34,714 bases of DNA from CAYVQU01 sp964453155. Lineage in GTDB: Bacteria > Chloroflexota > Anaerolineae > Anaerolineales > UBA11858. Location of the stretch: the NCBI GenBank assembly GCA_964453155.1, contig CAYVQU010000042.1:1-34714 (forward strand). The letters run 5' to 3'. Under the pieces are notes generated by a model that saw only the letters and a program-made list of their open reading frames with translations, was not told where the DNA came from and ran no database searches. Every line of letters starts with the position of its first letter. Positions within the stretch are counted from its first letter, which is position 1. Shown here piece after piece: positions 33,240 through 34,714 of the stretch. Both the position numbers and the translations under genes were made by a program.

Positions 33240-34394
33240 ATGGATTTCAATTTGACGGACGAGCAGCGCATGTGGCAGGCGGTAGTACATGATTTTGTGG
33301 CCAAAGAAGTCCGTCCCATGGCCGCTGAACTTGATGAAACCAAACAAATAAATTGGACTGCGATCCGTAAAATGGGGCCAATCGGATTATTAGGACTAAA
33401 TGTTGCCGAAGAATTTGGGGGCACTGGACTAGATGCAATCTCAGCTGCAATCGCCATCGAAGAGTTAGGGTGGGCCGACGGCGGTACTGCTTTAACCATT
33501 GCGGCCCATAATGGTCTGGGGTGTGCGCCAATTTCGTTATTTGGTACCGAACATCAAAAACAGCAGTTTTTGGTTTCAGTGGTAAGTGGAACCGGGAAAC
33601 TCGCAGCACTGGGCCTCACTGAACCCGGAGCTGGTTCAGATTTACAAGGAATAAAAACGCAGGCCACAAAAAATGGGGATACGTGGATAATCAATGGTTC
33701 AAAAAGTTGGATCACAAATGCCGGCGTGGCGGATTACATCATCACCCTGGCCAGGACTGACCTAAATGGGAATGATGCAGCAATGAGTATGTTCATCGTC
33801 CCCACAAATGCCCCTGGGCTTTACATCGCGCCACCCGAAAAGAAAATGGGGGTTGGGGCTTGCCACAGTCATGCCCTTACCTATGAAAATGTGGTGGTTC
33901 CCGCAGAAAATCTACTGGGTGTTTTAGGAGGGGGTTTACGGCAAACACTGCAAACTTTAGATGGGGGACGAATCAGTATCGGGGCTTTGTCGGTAGGCAT
34001 TGCTCAGGCGGGACTGGAAATTGCCACTCAATATGCCTCCGAAAGACACTCCTTTGGCAAACCGATTGCCCAACATCAGGCCATTCAATGGATGTTGGCA
34101 GATATGGCCACTGAAATCCACGCCGCGCGGTTAATGGTTTATTATGCTGCCTGGTTGAAAGACCAGGGTAAACCGTTCACCAAAGCCGGTGCGATGGCGA
34201 AACTATTTGCTTCGGAGATGGCAGAGAGAGCAACCCGGAACGCGATTCAAATTCATGGGGGATATGGGTATAGTCGTGAATACCCAGTTGAAAGACTGTA
34301 CCGGGATGCGCGGTTAATGACCATTGGAGAAGGGACCAGCGAGGTTCAACGACTAGTCATCGCTCGTAAAGTATTAGCGGAATTGGATAAATAA
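33240..34394 (+). CDS. Acyl-CoA dehydrogenase
   Basis: 384 residues, standard length. N-terminal MDFNLTDEQRMW, the FAD/substrate segment ALGLTEPGAGSDLQGIKT, GSKSWITNAGVAD, the ERHSFGKPIAQHQAIQWML region, IHGGYGYSREYPVERLYRD, and the catalytic base Glu364 in IGEGTSEVQRLVIAR, placed as in short/medium-chain enzymes. It oxidises an acyl-CoA to the 2-enoyl-CoA and passes electrons to ETF. ATG 33240 has AGGAG six bases upstream. Chain-length or branched-chain preference cannot be told. It is followed directly by a bidirectional terminator. Confidence 0.95.
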   Translation: MDFNLTDEQRMWQAVVHDFVAKEVRPMAAELDETKQINWTAIRKMGPIGLLGLNVAEEFGGTGLDAISAAIAIEELGWADGGTALTIAAHNGLGCAPISLFGTEHQKQQFLVSVVSGTGKLAALGLTEPGAGSDLQGIKTQATKNGDTWIINGSKSWITNAGVADYIITLARTDLNGNDAAMSMFIVPTNAPGLYIAPPEKKMGVGACHSHALTYENVVVPAENLLGVLGGGLRQTLQTLDGGRISIGALSVGIAQAGLEIATQYASERHSFGKPIAQHQAIQWMLADMATEIHAARLMVYYAAWLKDQGKPFTKAGAMAKLFASEMAERATRNAIQIHGGYGYSREYPVERLYRDARLMTIGEGTSEVQRLVIARKVLAELDK

Positions 34395-34400
34395 AAAAAA

Positions 34401-34426
34401 CCTGGCGAAGAATTTCCTTCGCCAGG
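34401..34426. terminator. Bidirectional terminator
   Basis: Perfect 10-bp stem CCTGGCGAAG / CTTCGCCAGG with a six-base loop. Eight A's precede it, so on the minus strand it is followed by TTTTTTTT (stopping the small 2-TM gene), while it also lies 6 bp after the acyl-CoA dehydrogenase stop. Confidence 0.9.
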
Positions 34427-34454
34427 TATGAGCCGGGTTTTACTGTTATTGGAA

Positions 34455-34640
34455 CTACTCTTTTTCCAAATACCACTTGTATACGTAAAACGCAGCAACA
34501 CAGAGAACACCAGCAATGATGAAGGCCAGCCAAAAGTTAAACTGCCCTAAAATTGCCAAACCAAGTCCAAGTGCGCCGCCGACATAAACCAAGGCCGCCA
34601 CAAACACAATTAAAAATGTACCGAACAGCCAAAATCGCAT
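34455..34640 (-). CDS. Small two-helix membrane protein (61 aa)
   Basis: Not recognised. 61 residues that are almost all hydrophobic: helix 1 about 4-24 (WLFGTFLIVFVAALVYVG), a short turn with GQFN, and helix 2 about 35-55 (AFIIAGVLCVAAFYVYKWY), ending in charged LEKE. The compact composition and the strong terminator right after its stop support a real gene; the ribosome-binding site is weak. It could be a small stress or accessory membrane protein. Confidence 0.6.
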   Translation of the reverse strand: MRFWLFGTFLIVFVAALVYVGGALGLGLAILGQFNFWLAFIIAGVLCVAAFYVYKWYLEKE

Positions 34641-34671
34641 CAGGTTGAGTTGTTTACTTTTATTTCACTAC

Positions 34672-34683
34672 CCTACATGTAGG
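34672..34683. promoter_or_regulatory. 12-bp perfect palindrome upstream of the small membrane gene
   Basis: CCTACATGTAGG is a perfect palindrome about 32 bp upstream of ATG 34640, where an operator would lie. A 10-bp direct repeat ATCAGGTTGA occurs on both sides of it (34639-34648 and 34692-34701). Function is unknown. Confidence 0.3.
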
Positions 34684-34714
34684 ATGAGTTTATCAGGTTG
34701 AAAGCGAAAAAAGA

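Noticed and set aside
33031..33255. Plus-strand frame of 74 codons before the acyl-CoA dehydrogenase gene
   Set aside because: No ribosome-binding site, overlaps the likely promoter and the start of the real gene, and the translation has no family features.

Overview
The window looks like a chromosomal segment of a free-living bacterium, most likely Chloroflexota of the Anaerolineae type. That is inferred from the overall gene set (LVIVD/SPFH membrane proteins, DUF362, PT-linked lamin-tail secreted nuclease, Gram-positive-like LexA, deoxynucleoside kinase) and the moderate GC. No single marker proves it. I see no rRNA, tRNA, transposase, integrase, phage gene or CRISPR array.

Layout. (1) 1-5973, minus strand: two translationally coupled genes. 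A 1564-residue protein joins an extracytoplasmic LVIVD-repeat propeller to a transmembrane segment and an SPFH/band-7-like C-terminal region; it is followed by a second SPFH-like membrane protein cut off by the left edge. (2) 6098-6501, plus: a small transcription unit with its own extended -10 promoter, a possible 70-residue protein and a terminator. (3) 6545-9541, plus: a DUF362 protein, then an LPG-synthase-type membrane protein overlapping a PHP-domain phosphoesterase. (4) 9651-16962, minus: a surface-glycan cluster: wecC and wecB homologues (UDP-ManNAc / UDP-ManNAcA supply), a serine-acetyltransferase-like hexapeptide protein, three GT4 glycosyltransferases and an FkbM methyltransferase. 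(5) 17094-17912, plus: lexA with a clear promoter and terminator. (6) 17925-20843, minus: a large secreted endonuclease with two lamin-tail domains. (7) 20910-25591, minus: a four-gene operon (PglC-like phosphoglycosyl transferase, EamA transporter, fused 2-oxoacid dehydrogenase E1 alpha-beta, and a lipoyl domain-PSBD-PglD/NeuD acyltransferase fusion). (8) 25723-26721, plus: a UbiA prenyltransferase. (9) 26755-32956, minus: an operon of NfsA-like flavoprotein, MFS exporter, two tandem paralogous membrane proteins of unknown function, and a deoxynucleoside kinase, ending in a strong terminator. (10) 33031-34426, plus: an acyl-CoA dehydrogenase, convergent with a tiny two-TM protein at 34455-34640.

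The most exciting candidate is region 7. An acyl-generating E1 enzyme sits directly before a protein in which the usual E2 catalytic domain is replaced by a sugar-nucleotide acyltransferase, while the swinging lipoyl arm and a peripheral-subunit-binding-like segment are kept. This suggests that an acyl group made from a 2-oxoacid is handed by lipoyl-lysine to an amino sugar without free acyl-CoA, next to the phosphoglycosyl transferase that would use the sugar. Second in interest are the LVIVD-TM-SPFH fusion with its coupled SPFH partner, and the tandem membrane paralogues with DUF2442-like soluble modules. All functional assignments come from reading motifs by eye; no database search was run.
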